NCBI RefSeq assembly: GCF_040049255.1
Contig: NZ_JBDZDR010000001.1
Span: 806,001 to 870,000 of the forward strand
DNA length: 64,000 nt
Source: Pseudaminobacter sp040049255
GTDB taxonomy: Bacteria; Pseudomonadota; Alphaproteobacteria; Rhizobiales; Rhizobiaceae
Direction of reading: 5' to 3'
Shown: positions 16,053 to 25,461 of the stretch, in pieces
Layout: every line of letters begins with the position of its first letter
Position numbering within the stretch: position 1 is the stretch's first letter
The notes under the pieces: model-generated
Told to the model about the DNA's origin: nothing
The model's database searches: none
Seen by the model: the letters and a program-made list of their open reading frames with translations, nothing else
Position numbers and translations under genes: made by a program

Positions 16053-16847
16053 ATGACGCGTAACATCGCTCCGATTTCAGCTTACATCATTTCCAAGAAC
16101 GAAGCATCGGTGCTGGGGGACTGCCTCGACAGCCTCGATATCTGCCGGGAAATCGTCATCGTCGATTCAGGATCGACCGATGGCACGCTGGAGTTGATTG
16201 CAGACTACACGGCTCGCGGCTTTCCAATCCGCCTCATCCAGCGGGAATGGCCGGGCTTTGCCCAACAGAAGCAGTTTGCGCTGGAGCAGTGCACCTCAGC
16301 CTGGTGCCTGAACCTGGACTGCGACGAGCGCCTGGACGAGCAACTGAGGGCCGAGCTGTTGGCCGGGAATTTCGATCACCCGGACGTTGCGGGGTATTCG
16401 ATCAAGCGGCCGGAATATCTTCCGGGCTACGGCTACCCCCCGGCCGCCGTGCATGCAGAGCACCTCGTACGCCTGGTGCGCAAGGACAGGGCGAGCTACG
16501 ACCAGGGCCTGGCCGTGCATGAATCCCTGAGGGTCGAAGGTCAGGTCAGGAAGCTGACGCGAGGTCGCATCCTTCACTTCCGCAACCTTTCCATCAATCA
16601 GGATTTTGGCAAGATGAATGGCTATTCGAGGCTGAAGGCACTTGCCGGACACCAGCGCGGGAAGACCTCCAGCTTCTCAAAGATCATGCTGAAGCCGCTA
16701 GCGCAGTTTCTCAAATTCTATCTCGCCCAGCGCTTTTTCCTGTGCGGCACACCGGGACTGATCTATTCCGTGATGCTGTCGAGCTACGTCTTCATGACCG
16801 AGGCGAAGCTCTATCGTCTCTCGAAGGATGGCATGCCTTCGGAATAG
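16053..16847 (+). CDS. Glycosyltransferase family 2 protein (KdtX/WaaE type)
   Basis: This is a 264-aa GT-A transferase. The N-terminus ISAYIISKNEASVLGDCLDSL plus IVIVDSGSTDGTLEL and LNLDCDERLDEQL (the D-x-D region) match the WaaE/KdtX beta-1,4-glucosyltransferase-like group that decorates LPS inner core. There is a hydrophobic C-terminal segment (FLKFYLAQRFFLCGTPGLIYSVMLSS) likely to touch the membrane. It converges with lpsB, with stops about 40 bp apart. A specific substrate cannot be assigned. Confidence 0.85.
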   Translation: MTRNIAPISAYIISKNEASVLGDCLDSLDICREIVIVDSGSTDGTLELIADYTARGFPIRLIQREWPGFAQQKQFALEQCTSAWCLNLDCDERLDEQLRAELLAGNFDHPDVAGYSIKRPEYLPGYGYPPAAVHAEHLVRLVRKDRASYDQGLAVHESLRVEGQVRKLTRGRILHFRNLSINQDFGKMNGYSRLKALAGHQRGKTSSFSKIMLKPLAQFLKFYLAQRFFLCGTPGLIYSVMLSSYVFMTEAKLYRLSKDGMPSE

Positions 16848-16885
16848 CCGGCCTGGCCGAAAGGCAACCTTTCGGGACCATTGCC

Positions 16886-17989
16886 CTACCCATTCGACCA
16901 GACCCGGTCATAGACCGTGCGAATGCCATCGGCTTCGCGCCGCAGCGGAAAGGCTGAGCGTGCATGCGCAAGGGCCGCTTCAGCCGCGGCCTTGCGGACG
17001 GCTTCGTCATCCATCAGGCGGCCGGCAGCCGCGATGATTGCCGGCAGGTCCTCGCGGTCAACGACGTTTCCGGTCACGCCTTCAACGACCAGCTCAGAAA
17101 AGGCACCGACATCGGTCGCCACAACCGGCACGCCGCTCGACATCGCCTCGAGAGGCGTGAGCCCGAACCCTTCCCAACGCTGGGGTGCGATGTAGAGCGA
17201 CATCGCTCCGAACCAGGGCGTGATGTCCGCAACCTCGCCGACAAACAGGATGCGGTCGGCAAGTCCTGCTGCGGCGGCTTTCTGTTTCAGTTCCTGCTCG
17301 AACCCGGCGTGCTGGGCAGTCGCGCGTCCGGATATCACCGCCGACCAGCCGGGCCGGCCCGGCAGAAGCTCGATCATGGCGTCTACGAAGAGATCGACCC
17401 CCTTCTGATGACGCACACGGCCGAAGCAGCCGACATAGTTCCGCGTCGGATCGAGCCTGAGCGCGCTCAGCGCGGCGGCCTTGTCCTTTGGCGGCGTGAA
17501 TCTGCTGGTGTCGACGCCGTGCATCACCACGGTGCTGGGCACCTTGAGATAGGCGGCTGCCTTGCTGCTGGTGGCAATCACGGCATCCATCTGCCGGATC
17601 AGAAACCTGGTCCAGCGCGTGTGTTCGCGCTGCGCGGCGGAGGTGAAGACAAGCGACAGCGGCGCCCCAAGCAGCTTCAGCACCAGGCCCGTCAGCATCT
17701 CGGTGTTGCGCCTTGCATGCCAGATGCGCTTGCGCCCCGAGCCTGGCCGCTTCCATAGTGAGAAGAGTTGCCACCAGCGCATGCGCGGCAGCGTATCCGG
17801 CAGGCCTGGCCCGAAGGTGGCGATGCCCACGCTTTGCGACTGGATGGGAACCAGCTGGATGATCGTGCTGGTCACGCCCGAAAGGCGGCGCTTGAGGTTG
17901 GGAGCGACCACCTCGACGCGGGCCATGTCGGGAGCAGGCTCGCCGATGGCCGTGGCCGGACCACGGGCTGCGTTTTCATGTCCGGCCAC
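16886..17989 (-). CDS. lpsB: LPS core mannosyltransferase LpsB-like (GT4)
   Basis: This is a GT-B transferase. The segment VEVVAPNLKRRLSGVTSTI near the start, IWHARRNTEM, YVGCFGRVRHQKGVDLFV and EGFGLTPLEAMSSGVPVVATD (the E-x7-E donor motif) closely match rhizobial LpsB, a broad-acceptor core mannosyltransferase needed for normal LPS and symbiosis. A GTG at 17989 with GAGG upstream, 11 bp after the greA stop, is chosen. An ATG at 17926 directly before the conserved region is the alternative. It lies in one transcript with greA, as in other rhizobia. Confidence 0.88.
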   Translation of the reverse strand: MAGHENAARGPATAIGEPAPDMARVEVVAPNLKRRLSGVTSTIIQLVPIQSQSVGIATFGPGLPDTLPRMRWWQLFSLWKRPGSGRKRIWHARRNTEMLTGLVLKLLGAPLSLVFTSAAQREHTRWTRFLIRQMDAVIATSSKAAAYLKVPSTVVMHGVDTSRFTPPKDKAAALSALRLDPTRNYVGCFGRVRHQKGVDLFVDAMIELLPGRPGWSAVISGRATAQHAGFEQELKQKAAAAGLADRILFVGEVADITPWFGAMSLYIAPQRWEGFGLTPLEAMSSGVPVVATDVGAFSELVVEGVTGNVVDREDLPAIIAAAGRLMDDEAVRKAAAEAALAHARSAFPLRREADGIRTVYDRVWSNG

Positions 17990-17999
17990 TTTGGCTACC

Positions 18000-18473
18000 T
18001 CAGATGAACTGGACCTCGACGACTTCATAGCCGCGCGGCCCGCCCGGGGCATTGACCTCGACGCTCTCGCCGACTTCCTTGCCGATAAGCGCCCGCGCAA
18101 TGGGCGAGGAAATCGAGATGCGTCCCGCCTTCACGTCAGCTTCCTGGTCGCCGACGATCTGGTAGGTCTTTTCCTCTTCCGTTTCCTCGTCGACCAGCTT
18201 GACCGTAGCGCCGAACTTGATCTTGTCGCCGGACAGCTTGGAGATGTCGATCACCTCGGCGCGGGCAATGAGATCCTCGAGCTCGTTGACACGCCCCTCG
18301 TTCAGGCTCTGCGCTTCCTTGGCGGCGTGATATTCCGCATTTTCGGACAGATCGCCATGGGCACGCGCCTCGGAGATCGCCTCGATGATGCGCGGACGTT
18401 CGTCCTGCTGGCGCCAGCGCAGTTCTTCCTTCAGCGTTTCGAATCCGGCGGCGGTCATGGGGACCTTGTTCAT
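18000..18473 (-). CDS. greA: Transcription elongation factor GreA
   Basis: This is a 157-aa factor that rescues backtracked RNA polymerase by stimulating transcript cleavage. The N-terminal coiled coil has the catalytic acidic tip in GDLSENAEYHAAKE (D and E residues). The C-terminal FKBP-like domain includes ISISSPIARALIGKEVGE. The ATG at 18473 (MNKVPMTAAGFETLKEELRWRQ) is the family start. It is the promoter-proximal gene of the greA-lpsB pair and diverges from the sugar dehydrogenase gene over about 290 bp. Confidence 0.96.
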   Translation of the reverse strand: MNKVPMTAAGFETLKEELRWRQQDERPRIIEAISEARAHGDLSENAEYHAAKEAQSLNEGRVNELEDLIARAEVIDISKLSGDKIKFGATVKLVDEETEEEKTYQIVGDQEADVKAGRISISSPIARALIGKEVGESVEVNAPGGPRGYEVVEVQFI

Positions 18474-18761
18474 GATAGTCAGCCTTTCCTCAAAACACCT
18501 TCCCCCGCTGCAATTCCTGCTTGAAAAAACGTGGGCCGGCACAAAAAGAAAACGGTCCAGCGGCAAGGGCCGCACGAACCGTTGATGCATTTCGACCCAA
18601 TATAGCGACGTTCGCAAATTTTTCACCTTAAAAAACGGTATAACGCCGATCATGCACCGTTAGGGTTGCGCGCTTGGGAAGAGCGCTTCGATCGGCGCCG
18701 GCCAAGCCCCCCGGCATCGACGTCTTCTTGCCCGGGAGGCAATGTCGCCTATGTCGGAGTT

Positions 18762-19916
18762 ATGGCCTTGAGAAGAACCCTCGCCCTTGGCGTCCTTTGG
18801 CTCCTGCTCGGTTTCGGCCTGCTCACGGCCGGCAACAGCCTTGCATCACCAAAGATTTTCAACACGCAGAAGGCTCGGGTCAGCGCCGAAGTCGTGGCCA
18901 GCGGGCTGGAGCATCCATGGGCCCTCGCCTTCCTGCCAGGAGGCGACATGCTGATCACCGAGCGGCCGGGGCGCATGCGCATCCTTTCTCAGGGCAAGCT
19001 GTCCGCGCCCGTCAAGGGCCTTCCCGAGATTGCGGCGTTTGGCCAGGGCGGCCTGCTGGACGTGGTGTTGTCGCCGCATTTCGCCACCGACCAGTTGATC
19101 TTCTTTTCCTTTGCGCAGCCAGGCAAGGGCGGCGCCGGCACCGCCGTGGCCCGGGCAAGACTCGTGCGCCAGGGCGAGAGCGCCCGTCTCGAAGATGTGA
19201 AAGTCATCTTCTCCATGGCGCGCAAGACCGCCTCGCCGCTGCAATTCGGCTCGCGGCTCGTTTTCGCCCCGGACGGCACCCTTTTCGTAGCCACGGGCGA
19301 CCGCGGCGACGCAAAGCGCGCGCAGGACATGCATGACAGCGCGGGCGCAGTACTGCGGATCGAACCCGACGGCTCCATTCCGCCCGACAATCCCTATTCC
19401 GACGGCAAGAAGGGCCTGCCCGCGCTCTGGTCCAAAGGCCATCGCAACATTCAGGGCGCGGCCTACGATCCGCTGACCAGTGGCCTCATCACCACCGAGC
19501 ACGGCGCGAAGGGCGGCGACGAGGTCAACCGGCCGGAAGCGGGCAAGAACTATGGCTGGCCGGTCATCACCTACGGACGCGACTATTCCGGCGCCAAGAT
19601 CGGCATCGGCACCGCCGCCCCGGGTTACGAGCAGCCGCTCTATTACTGGGACCCTTCGATCGCGCCTTCCGGGCTTGCCATCTACGAAGGAAAGATGTTC
19701 CCCGAATGGAAGGACGACCTCCTGGTCGGCGCGTTGAAATTTGAACTGGTCGCGAGGCTCACCCGCAACGCCCAGGGCAAGATCACCGGCGAGGAACGCA
19801 TGTTCAAGAATGCCTTCGGGCGCATCCGCGATGTGAGGGTGGCACCGGACGGCTCGGTCTGGCTATTGACCGACGAGGAAAACGGCCAGGTCATTCGCCT
19901 GTCGCGGGCGAAATAG
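18762..19916 (+). CDS. PQQ-dependent soluble aldose sugar dehydrogenase (YliI/Asd type)
   Basis: This is a 384-aa secreted six-bladed propeller. A signal peptide (ALRRTLALGVLWLLLGFGLLTAGNSLAS) is followed by EVVASGLEHPWALAFLPGGDMLITERPGRMR, the classic start of the glucose/sorbosone dehydrogenase family, then GHRNIQGAAYDP and TTEHGAKGGDEVN, which contain PQQ and calcium contacts in the family. It would oxidise aldoses in the periplasm if PQQ is available. The ATG at 18762 is chosen because it begins the signal peptide. A longer frame to 18666 lacks similarity. It is monocistronic by appearance. Confidence 0.9.
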   Translation: MALRRTLALGVLWLLLGFGLLTAGNSLASPKIFNTQKARVSAEVVASGLEHPWALAFLPGGDMLITERPGRMRILSQGKLSAPVKGLPEIAAFGQGGLLDVVLSPHFATDQLIFFSFAQPGKGGAGTAVARARLVRQGESARLEDVKVIFSMARKTASPLQFGSRLVFAPDGTLFVATGDRGDAKRAQDMHDSAGAVLRIEPDGSIPPDNPYSDGKKGLPALWSKGHRNIQGAAYDPLTSGLITTEHGAKGGDEVNRPEAGKNYGWPVITYGRDYSGAKIGIGTAAPGYEQPLYYWDPSIAPSGLAIYEGKMFPEWKDDLLVGALKFELVARLTRNAQGKITGEERMFKNAFGRIRDVRVAPDGSVWLLTDEENGQVIRLSRAK

Positions 19917-19955
19917 CCGGCCGCGCGGCAAGGCACTGCCGGCTGTTTCCGCCAG

Positions 19956-20993
19956 CTATTTCTTGGCCACCGGCCATGTTGCCGGCCATTCCATCGGCCC
20001 GCCGGCGTAGTTGCCGTCGCAGTCGCCCTTGGCGCGGGCTTCCTTCAGCACGAAGGCCGGGCCTTCCATCTGGGTGCGCAGCCGCCATTTGTTCCAGCTT
20101 CCGCAATCGCCGATGCCGCGTCCTCTGAAGAAGGCTGTCAAAGTGCGTACCGCGTGGTTCCACTCGATGTTCCAAGCTTGGGAAACGGTGGTCGGGCCCT
20201 CTTCCGACATGTCGGGCAGGGCGAGCCGCTCGAAGGCACCGTCGCGCTCCAGGAAAAACGCAAAGGGCTGGTTGTAGGCACCGCCCTCGCCGCAGGGCAG
20301 TGCGAGCAGGCGGAAGCCCTCATCGAAACCGGCGTCGAATCCGCCCGGGCCGAAGCGGCTCTCATCGTCGAAGCCGCACTCGCCGCCCTCCTGGAAGCGG
20401 CCGCGCAGGGCCTCCGGAATATCCGCTATGGACAAGACTTCCCGCACGTCGATGGTCGGGCTCGCGCCTTCGCCCTTGACCTGCAGGGCATCCCGGGCCT
20501 TGAGGCGGTCCTGCGCCTCGTCAACGAAAATCAATGATCCGACCAGGCCGGAAAGCGAGAAGGTCGAGCGCCCCTCGCCGGCTGCGGAAACATAGGTCAG
20601 CTCAAGCTTGCTGGCCTTGCGCAGTGCATCGAGCAGCGTCAGCGTCTCGGCGTCACCGGCAAAGCTGTACTCGCCATCCTCGCTTCGGCGGGCCCTTGCC
20701 ACCGGCAGGGTCAGCACAGTCTTGCCGTCGGCCGCGAATGCAACGGCGCTGCCCGGTTTCAACTCATCCTGCGCCGTCACCACGAGATCGAGCGGCGCAT
20801 CGGGCCCGGCCTTGCGCACCATGGAAAAGGAGGCAACCACCGGCTGCGCCGGCGACTTCGCCAGCGTCTGGATGCGGCATGTCACGGCCGCCGAACACAG
20901 CACTTCAAAATCCTTGATCGCCTTGTAGGCGTCGGCCGATGCCGCGGACACACCGCAAAGCGAGAGAAACGCCGTGATCAGAAACGGCCGCAT
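19956..20993 (-). CDS. DUF1176 family secreted protein
   Basis: This is a protein of about 345 aa with a signal peptide (MRPFLITAFLSLCGVSAASA) and the DUF1176 pattern: YKAIKDFEVLCSAAVTCRI at the start, a central FSLSGLVGSLIFVDEAQDRL, and a Cys-rich C-terminal part (GGECGFDD, LALPCGEGGAYN, GIGDCGSWNKWRL, KGDCDGNYAGGP ending in WPATWP). The function of the family is unknown. It is probably periplasmic with disulfides. An alternative ATG five codons upstream is possible. It diverges from the EamA gene. Confidence 0.85.
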   Translation of the reverse strand: MRPFLITAFLSLCGVSAASADAYKAIKDFEVLCSAAVTCRIQTLAKSPAQPVVASFSMVRKAGPDAPLDLVVTAQDELKPGSAVAFAADGKTVLTLPVARARRSEDGEYSFAGDAETLTLLDALRKASKLELTYVSAAGEGRSTFSLSGLVGSLIFVDEAQDRLKARDALQVKGEGASPTIDVREVLSIADIPEALRGRFQEGGECGFDDESRFGPGGFDAGFDEGFRLLALPCGEGGAYNQPFAFFLERDGAFERLALPDMSEEGPTTVSQAWNIEWNHAVRTLTAFFRGRGIGDCGSWNKWRLRTQMEGPAFVLKEARAKGDCDGNYAGGPMEWPATWPVAKK

Positions 20994-21116
20994 CGTAAAA
21001 GCCCCCATTCGCGCGTGGCCTCAGCAATGCCGACTCTGGCCCTTGCCGCCACGGGCCGCGATGCTATGACAAGCCGCCTTTCTTCTCCACCATTCGAGCG
21101 CCGGTTCCCACTTAAA

Positions 21117-22010
21117 ATGACACGACTTCAGGCCAATCTGCTTCTTCTGCTTGCCGGTGCCATGTGGGGCATGGGCTTTGTTGCCCAGTCGTCCGCCATG
21201 GAGTCGGTCGGCCCGTTCGTATTCATCGGCCTGCGCTTCGTTCTGGCGACGCTTGCGGTGCTGCCCTTCGCGATCCGCGAGGCGCGCCGCGCCGAACATG
21301 CGCTCACCACGCGCAACTGGCTTGCTTTCCTCTGGGTCGGCTTGATGATGCTGGGCGCCATCGCCTTCCAGCAGATCGGCCTTCTCTCAACCACCGTTAC
21401 CAATTCCGGCTTCCTCACCGGGCTCTATGTGGTGATGACGCCGCTGTCTGCGGTAATCCTGTTTCGCAACTGGCCGCATCCGATCGTCTGGCCGGCGGCC
21501 CTGACGGCTCTCGCCGGCATCTGGTTCCTTTCCGGCGGCTCGATCGAACAACTCACCCCTGGCGACTGGCTCACGGTCATTGCCGCCGCCTTCTGCGCGC
21601 TGCAGGTCATCTTCATCGCCCGCGCCGCCTCGGGCACCGGGCGGCCGATCACGCTGGCGGTCACGCAGTTTGCCGTATGCGCCGTCGCCGGGATGTCCAT
21701 TGCGCTGGTCCATGAGCCGATCGACTGGAGCGCGATCCGCGTTGCCGCGCCGGAAATCGTCTATGCCGGCATCTTCTCCGGCGCCATCGCCTTCACGCTG
21801 CAGGTGATCGGCCAGCGCTACACCACGGCGCCGCAGGCCGCGATCTTCCTGTCTTCGGAAGCGCTTTTCGCCGCGCTGTTTGGGGCGCTGTTCCTGGGCG
21901 AACGTCTGCCCGCCTCTGGGCTGACGGGCTGTGGACTCATCTTCGTTGCCATCCTTGCCGTCGAGCTGTTGCCCGCCATGCTGGCAAGGAAGGCAGCGGT
22001 TACGCCCTGA
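21117..22010 (+). CDS. DMT-superfamily (EamA) transporter
   Basis: This is a 297-aa inner-membrane protein with two EamA repeats and about ten hydrophobic helices. Typical segments are ANLLLLLAGAMWGMGFVAQSSAM in the first repeat and GAIAFTLQVIGQRYTTAPQAAIFLSSEALFAALFGALFLGERL in the second. The family exports amino acids, nucleosides or other metabolites. No substrate is suggested here. The ATG at 21117 gives a clean first helix. Its end overlaps the 3' end of the convergent DUF486 gene by 11 bp. Confidence 0.9.
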   Translation: MTRLQANLLLLLAGAMWGMGFVAQSSAMESVGPFVFIGLRFVLATLAVLPFAIREARRAEHALTTRNWLAFLWVGLMMLGAIAFQQIGLLSTTVTNSGFLTGLYVVMTPLSAVILFRNWPHPIVWPAALTALAGIWFLSGGSIEQLTPGDWLTVIAAAFCALQVIFIARAASGTGRPITLAVTQFAVCAVAGMSIALVHEPIDWSAIRVAAPEIVYAGIFSGAIAFTLQVIGQRYTTAPQAAIFLSSEALFAALFGALFLGERLPASGLTGCGLIFVAILAVELLPAMLARKAAVTP

Positions 22011-22350
22011 AGATCAGCGCCGCCCCGCCCGCGATCATGGCAAAACCGAGCGCGTGGTTCAGGGTCAGCGACTCTCTCAGGTAGAACACCGAAAACACCG
22101 CGAACACGGTAAGCGTGACCACTTCCTGGATGGTCTTCAGTTCGGCTGCCGAATAGGCTTCGCTGCCGATGCGGTTGGCGGGCACGGCGAGCCAATATTC
22201 AAAGAAGGCGATCATCCAGCTCACCACGACCGCCGCATAGAGCGGCGCCGTCTTGAATTTCAGATGTCCGTACCAGGCGAACGTCATGAAGACGTTCGAT
22301 GCCACCAGCATCAGGATCGGGAGGACTTTGGGAGACAACAGAAGGTTCAT
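22000..22350 (-). CDS. DUF486 family small membrane protein
   Basis: This is a 116-aa protein with four predicted helices (around PILMLVASNVFMTFAWYGHL, AVVVSWMIAFFEYWLAVPAN, VVTLTVFAVFSVFYL and LGFAMIAGGAALIF). It has the DUF486 hallmark FAWYGHLKF and ANRIGSEAYSAAELKTIQEVVTL. It is a small member of the drug/metabolite transporter clan whose function is unknown. The ATG at 22350 gives the family length. It is convergent with the EamA transporter and overlaps it slightly. Confidence 0.88.
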   Translation of the reverse strand: MNLLLSPKVLPILMLVASNVFMTFAWYGHLKFKTAPLYAAVVVSWMIAFFEYWLAVPANRIGSEAYSAAELKTIQEVVTLTVFAVFSVFYLRESLTLNHALGFAMIAGGAALIFRA

Positions 22351-22481
22351 TCGGCGGGCCCTTGCTTGGAAGATCGGACATTTCGGGGCATCGCATCGGC
22401 AAGTCAATGCGCCCGCCTGGACCCCGCGCAAACATCCCGCGTGACGTGGCTCGCAAATAGGATATCATCCGCTGGAGGTCG

Positions 22482-22922
22482 ATGAGGACGACGCCCGTGG
22501 AGCACAAGCCCGAAAGGGAGTGGGAACTGACAATCGGTCCTGACACTGTGCGTCTTTTCATCGAAAAGGCAAAAGCGATCAGCGCGGCAGTCAACGAGGA
22601 TTACACCGACGGCAGCGAGCACGAGATCGAGCTCAACGGCCATACGCGCGACACCCACGCCCATGACGGCCTGGCGGAGGAAGAAGCCGTCAACTTCACC
22701 GAAGAAGAGCTTCGGGAACTGATCGACGACCTCAATGTGGACGAGGCGGCCGAGCTCGTAGCGCTGACCTGGGTGGGCCGAGGCGACTACGATGCCTCCG
22801 AGTTCCGGGAGGCGGTGGCCGAGGCGCGGCGGCGAAGCAATAATCGCACCGCGAAATATCTGCTCGGCATGCCGATGCTGGGCGACTGGCTCGAGGAAGG
22901 TCTGGAAGCCATCGGCGCCTGA
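22482..22922 (+). CDS. DUF3775 family protein
   Basis: This is a 146-aa, strongly acidic cytosolic protein. ELTIGPDTVRLFIEKAKAISAAV near the start and LIDDLNVDEAAELVALTWVGRGDYDASEFREAVAEA followed by RTAKYLLGMPMLGDWLEEGLEA at the end match DUF3775, a common alphaproteobacterial family of unknown function. GGAGG lies 4 bases before the ATG. It stands alone between a DMT-type gene and the extensin-like gene. Confidence 0.88.
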   Translation: MRTTPVEHKPEREWELTIGPDTVRLFIEKAKAISAAVNEDYTDGSEHEIELNGHTRDTHAHDGLAEEEAVNFTEEELRELIDDLNVDEAAELVALTWVGRGDYDASEFREAVAEARRRSNNRTAKYLLGMPMLGDWLEEGLEAIGA

Positions 22923-23057
22923 GCAAAGCCGTTCTCTGCCTGCCAACGAAAGCCTTAAGCGCTGCGCCGCAATCTCGCCGCAGCCGTAAACACGCCCGCT
23001 GACCTTTCATTTACTCTCGCGCCCTATCCTGCCGCTTTCAGGACAGGGAGCCAGTCG

Positions 23058-24053
23058 ATGGCCCGCAAATTTCGAGCTTGGCGCAAAGGCGCGCGGCGGC
23101 TCGGCGTCGCACGCGCCCTGGCGACCGCCTCGGCCGCGATGGTCGTCGCCGCAGTCGCCTCATGCAGCACCGACGGCGTGATGACGCTGCGCCCGGAAGT
23201 CGATGTCGGGATGCGGACCGCCGCGCTGCCCGTGGCCAATGTCGCACCGCCGGATCCAATCCCGAACTCCCCCGAGCCGACCTTTGCCATTCCGGACATC
23301 GAAGACGAGGAGTTCGGCGAGGCCTCGGCGCAACAGCCGTTCGAGCCCGCCCCGCCCCCGGATCAATCGTCCGTGACGCTTGCCGCCGCCGTTCCGCGCG
23401 TGCCCGTCGCGCGACCGTCCACGACCGGCCTGCAAACGCTGGTGCCCTCCAACCCGATGATGGTCGCTTATCCGCGGCTCGATACGCCATTGAAGCCCGG
23501 CACTGCCTTGCCGGCTGATGAAGTCGCCTGCCGCAACGACCTGAAGCGGCTCGGCGTGACCTTTCGCGACCTCGCCCCGATCAACGACGGCGGCGCCTGC
23601 CGGGTGGACTATCCGGTGCAGGTCTCGGCCATAGGCAGCGTGAAGATGAAGCCCGCCGCGACGCTGAGCTGCCGCATGGCTGCAAGCTTCTCGCGCTGGA
23701 CCCGCAACGAGCTGGTGCCCGCCGCACGTTGGCGCTACTGGTCGGGCGTGAAGACCATCCATCAGGGCTCGAGCTATTCCTGCCGGCGCATCGCGCGTAC
23801 CACCACGCCATCGGAGCATTCCAGGGGCAATGCTCTCGATGTCATGCGCATAGAACTCGGCAATGGGCGCGACATCGACGTGCGCAAGCCGGGCTGGTTC
23901 GCATTCCGCGAAAAGGGCTTTCTCAACACCGTGCGCGCTGATGGCTGCGATTATTTCACAACGGTGCTGGGACCGGGATACAATTACGACCACCGCAACC
24001 ATTTTCATTTCGACATCAAGCCGCGCCGGAACGGCTATGTCGCCTGCCGCTAG
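23058..24053 (+). CDS. Extensin-like C-terminal domain lipoprotein
   Basis: This is a 331-aa protein. An N-terminal signal ends in VAAVASC, a likely lipobox, and is followed by a proline-rich, disordered linker to about residue 145. The C-terminal extensin-like domain (VACRNDLKRLGVTFRDLAPINDGGACRVDYPV to the end) contains HSRGNALDV and DHRNHFHFD, a His/Asp pattern reminiscent of D-Ala-D-Ala metallopeptidases, and several cysteines. A peptidoglycan-related role at the envelope is plausible but not shown. The ATG at 23058 has GGGAG upstream. Confidence 0.88.
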   Translation: MARKFRAWRKGARRLGVARALATASAAMVVAAVASCSTDGVMTLRPEVDVGMRTAALPVANVAPPDPIPNSPEPTFAIPDIEDEEFGEASAQQPFEPAPPPDQSSVTLAAAVPRVPVARPSTTGLQTLVPSNPMMVAYPRLDTPLKPGTALPADEVACRNDLKRLGVTFRDLAPINDGGACRVDYPVQVSAIGSVKMKPAATLSCRMAASFSRWTRNELVPAARWRYWSGVKTIHQGSSYSCRRIARTTTPSEHSRGNALDVMRIELGNGRDIDVRKPGWFAFREKGFLNTVRADGCDYFTTVLGPGYNYDHRNHFHFDIKPRRNGYVACR

Positions 24054-24154
24054 CAATCTGGGCAGCAGTTTCAACAAGGCCAGCCGCGCCTTCGGCGCAA
24101 AATAACGCAGCCGCCCTATTTCCGATTGGCCTGACGTGGTGCTATGGAGCGGCG

Positions 24155-25444
24155 ATGCTATACGTCGAACTTGCGATAGTTCTTGTCCTCATCTGCGTGA
24201 ACGGCCTTCTGGCCATGTCGGAACTGGCTATCGTCTCGTCGCGGCCGGCCCGCCTCAAGGCGATGATCGACCGCAGCGTGAAGGGTGCCGGTCACGCGCT
24301 GGAACTCGGCTCCAATCCCGGCCGCTTCCTCTCGACGGTGCAGTTCGGCATCACGCTGGTCGGCATCCTGTCCGGCGCCTTTTCCGGCGCCACGCTCGGC
24401 CAGCGCCTCAGCCAGTTCCTCCTGGAAAACGGCGTATCGACAGGTGTTGCCAATACGCTCGGCGTGGGTGTGGTCGTGGCGATCATCACCTTTGCCTCGC
24501 TCATCATCGGCGAGCTCGTGCCCAAGCAGATCGCGCTGCGCAACCCGGAGACGGTGGCTGCGCGCGTCGCGCCCATGATGAGCGTGCTGGCGATGATCGG
24601 CGCGCCGCTGGTCTGGCTGCTCGATGTCTCCGGGCGCGCCGTGCTGTGGCTTCTGGGCCAGCGCGGCACCAGCGAGGAAAAGGTTACCGACGAAGAGATC
24701 AAGATGCTGGTTGCCGAGGCCGAGCATCACGGCACCATCGAATCCGACGAGCGCCGCATGATCGCCGGCGTGATGCGGCTCGGCGACCGCGCCGTGCGCG
24801 TATTGATGACCCCGCGCACCGAAGTCGACTGGCTAAACCTTCACTCCGACGAAGCCGCGATCCGCAAGATGCTGATAGAGACCTACCATTCCCGTCTCCC
24901 TGCCGGCGAGGGCAGCGTGGACGCCATGGTGGGTGTGGTGCAGACGCGCGAAATTCTGGCTACGATCCTGGCCGGCCAGCCATTCGACCCCGCCAAGCAT
25001 GTGCGCACCGCCCCGATCGTCCACGACCAGGCCGACGCGCTCGACGTGCTGACCATCCTCAAGCAATCCGACGTGCCGATGGCGCTGGTGCACGACGAAT
25101 ACGGGCACTTCGAGGGGGTGGTCACCCCGGCCGACATCCTGGAAGCCATCACCGGCGTGTTCCGCGCCGACGCGGACGAGGACGATTTTGCGCCCGTCCA
25201 GCGCGAGGACGGCTCATGGCTGCTGGCCGGCTTCATGCCGGCGGATGAAATGGCCGATCATCTCGGCATCGAGCTGCCCGAGCACCGCGACTATGAAACC
25301 GTCGCCGGCTATGTGCTGGCGCATATGCACCACCTGCCGACCACGGGCGAATGCGTCGACGCGCAGGGCTGGCGATTCGAGGTCGTCGACCTGGACGGCC
25401 GCCGCATCGACAAGGTGCTGGCGGCCAAGCTGGCGGGCGCATGA
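24155..25444 (+). CDS. Hemolysin C/CNNM-family membrane protein (DUF21-CBS-CorC)
   Basis: This is a 429-aa protein with an N-terminal DUF21 (CNNM) membrane domain of three to four helices (LAIVLVLICVNGLLAMSELAIVSSRPAR; STVQFGITLVGILSGAFSGA; IITFASLIIGELVPKQIALRNPE), a CBS pair (VLMTPRTEVDWL; LVHDEYGHFEGVVTPADILEAI) and a C-terminal CorC/HlyC domain. Such proteins are linked to Mg2+/Co2+ efflux or homeostasis. The old name hemolysin is misleading. GGAG precedes the ATG. A weak hairpin directly follows the stop (25445-25461). Confidence 0.9.
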   Translation: MLYVELAIVLVLICVNGLLAMSELAIVSSRPARLKAMIDRSVKGAGHALELGSNPGRFLSTVQFGITLVGILSGAFSGATLGQRLSQFLLENGVSTGVANTLGVGVVVAIITFASLIIGELVPKQIALRNPETVAARVAPMMSVLAMIGAPLVWLLDVSGRAVLWLLGQRGTSEEKVTDEEIKMLVAEAEHHGTIESDERRMIAGVMRLGDRAVRVLMTPRTEVDWLNLHSDEAAIRKMLIETYHSRLPAGEGSVDAMVGVVQTREILATILAGQPFDPAKHVRTAPIVHDQADALDVLTILKQSDVPMALVHDEYGHFEGVVTPADILEAITGVFRADADEDDFAPVQREDGSWLLAGFMPADEMADHLGIELPEHRDYETVAGYVLAHMHHLPTTGECVDAQGWRFEVVDLDGRRIDKVLAAKLAGA

Positions 25445-25461
25445 GCACCGCTTGACGGTGC
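25445..25461 (+). terminator. Possible weak terminator
   Basis: GCACCG/CGGTGC arms around CTTGA lie immediately after the stop codon of the CNNM-family gene and are followed by ATTTCG. The T-run is poor, so termination would be inefficient. Confidence 0.35.
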
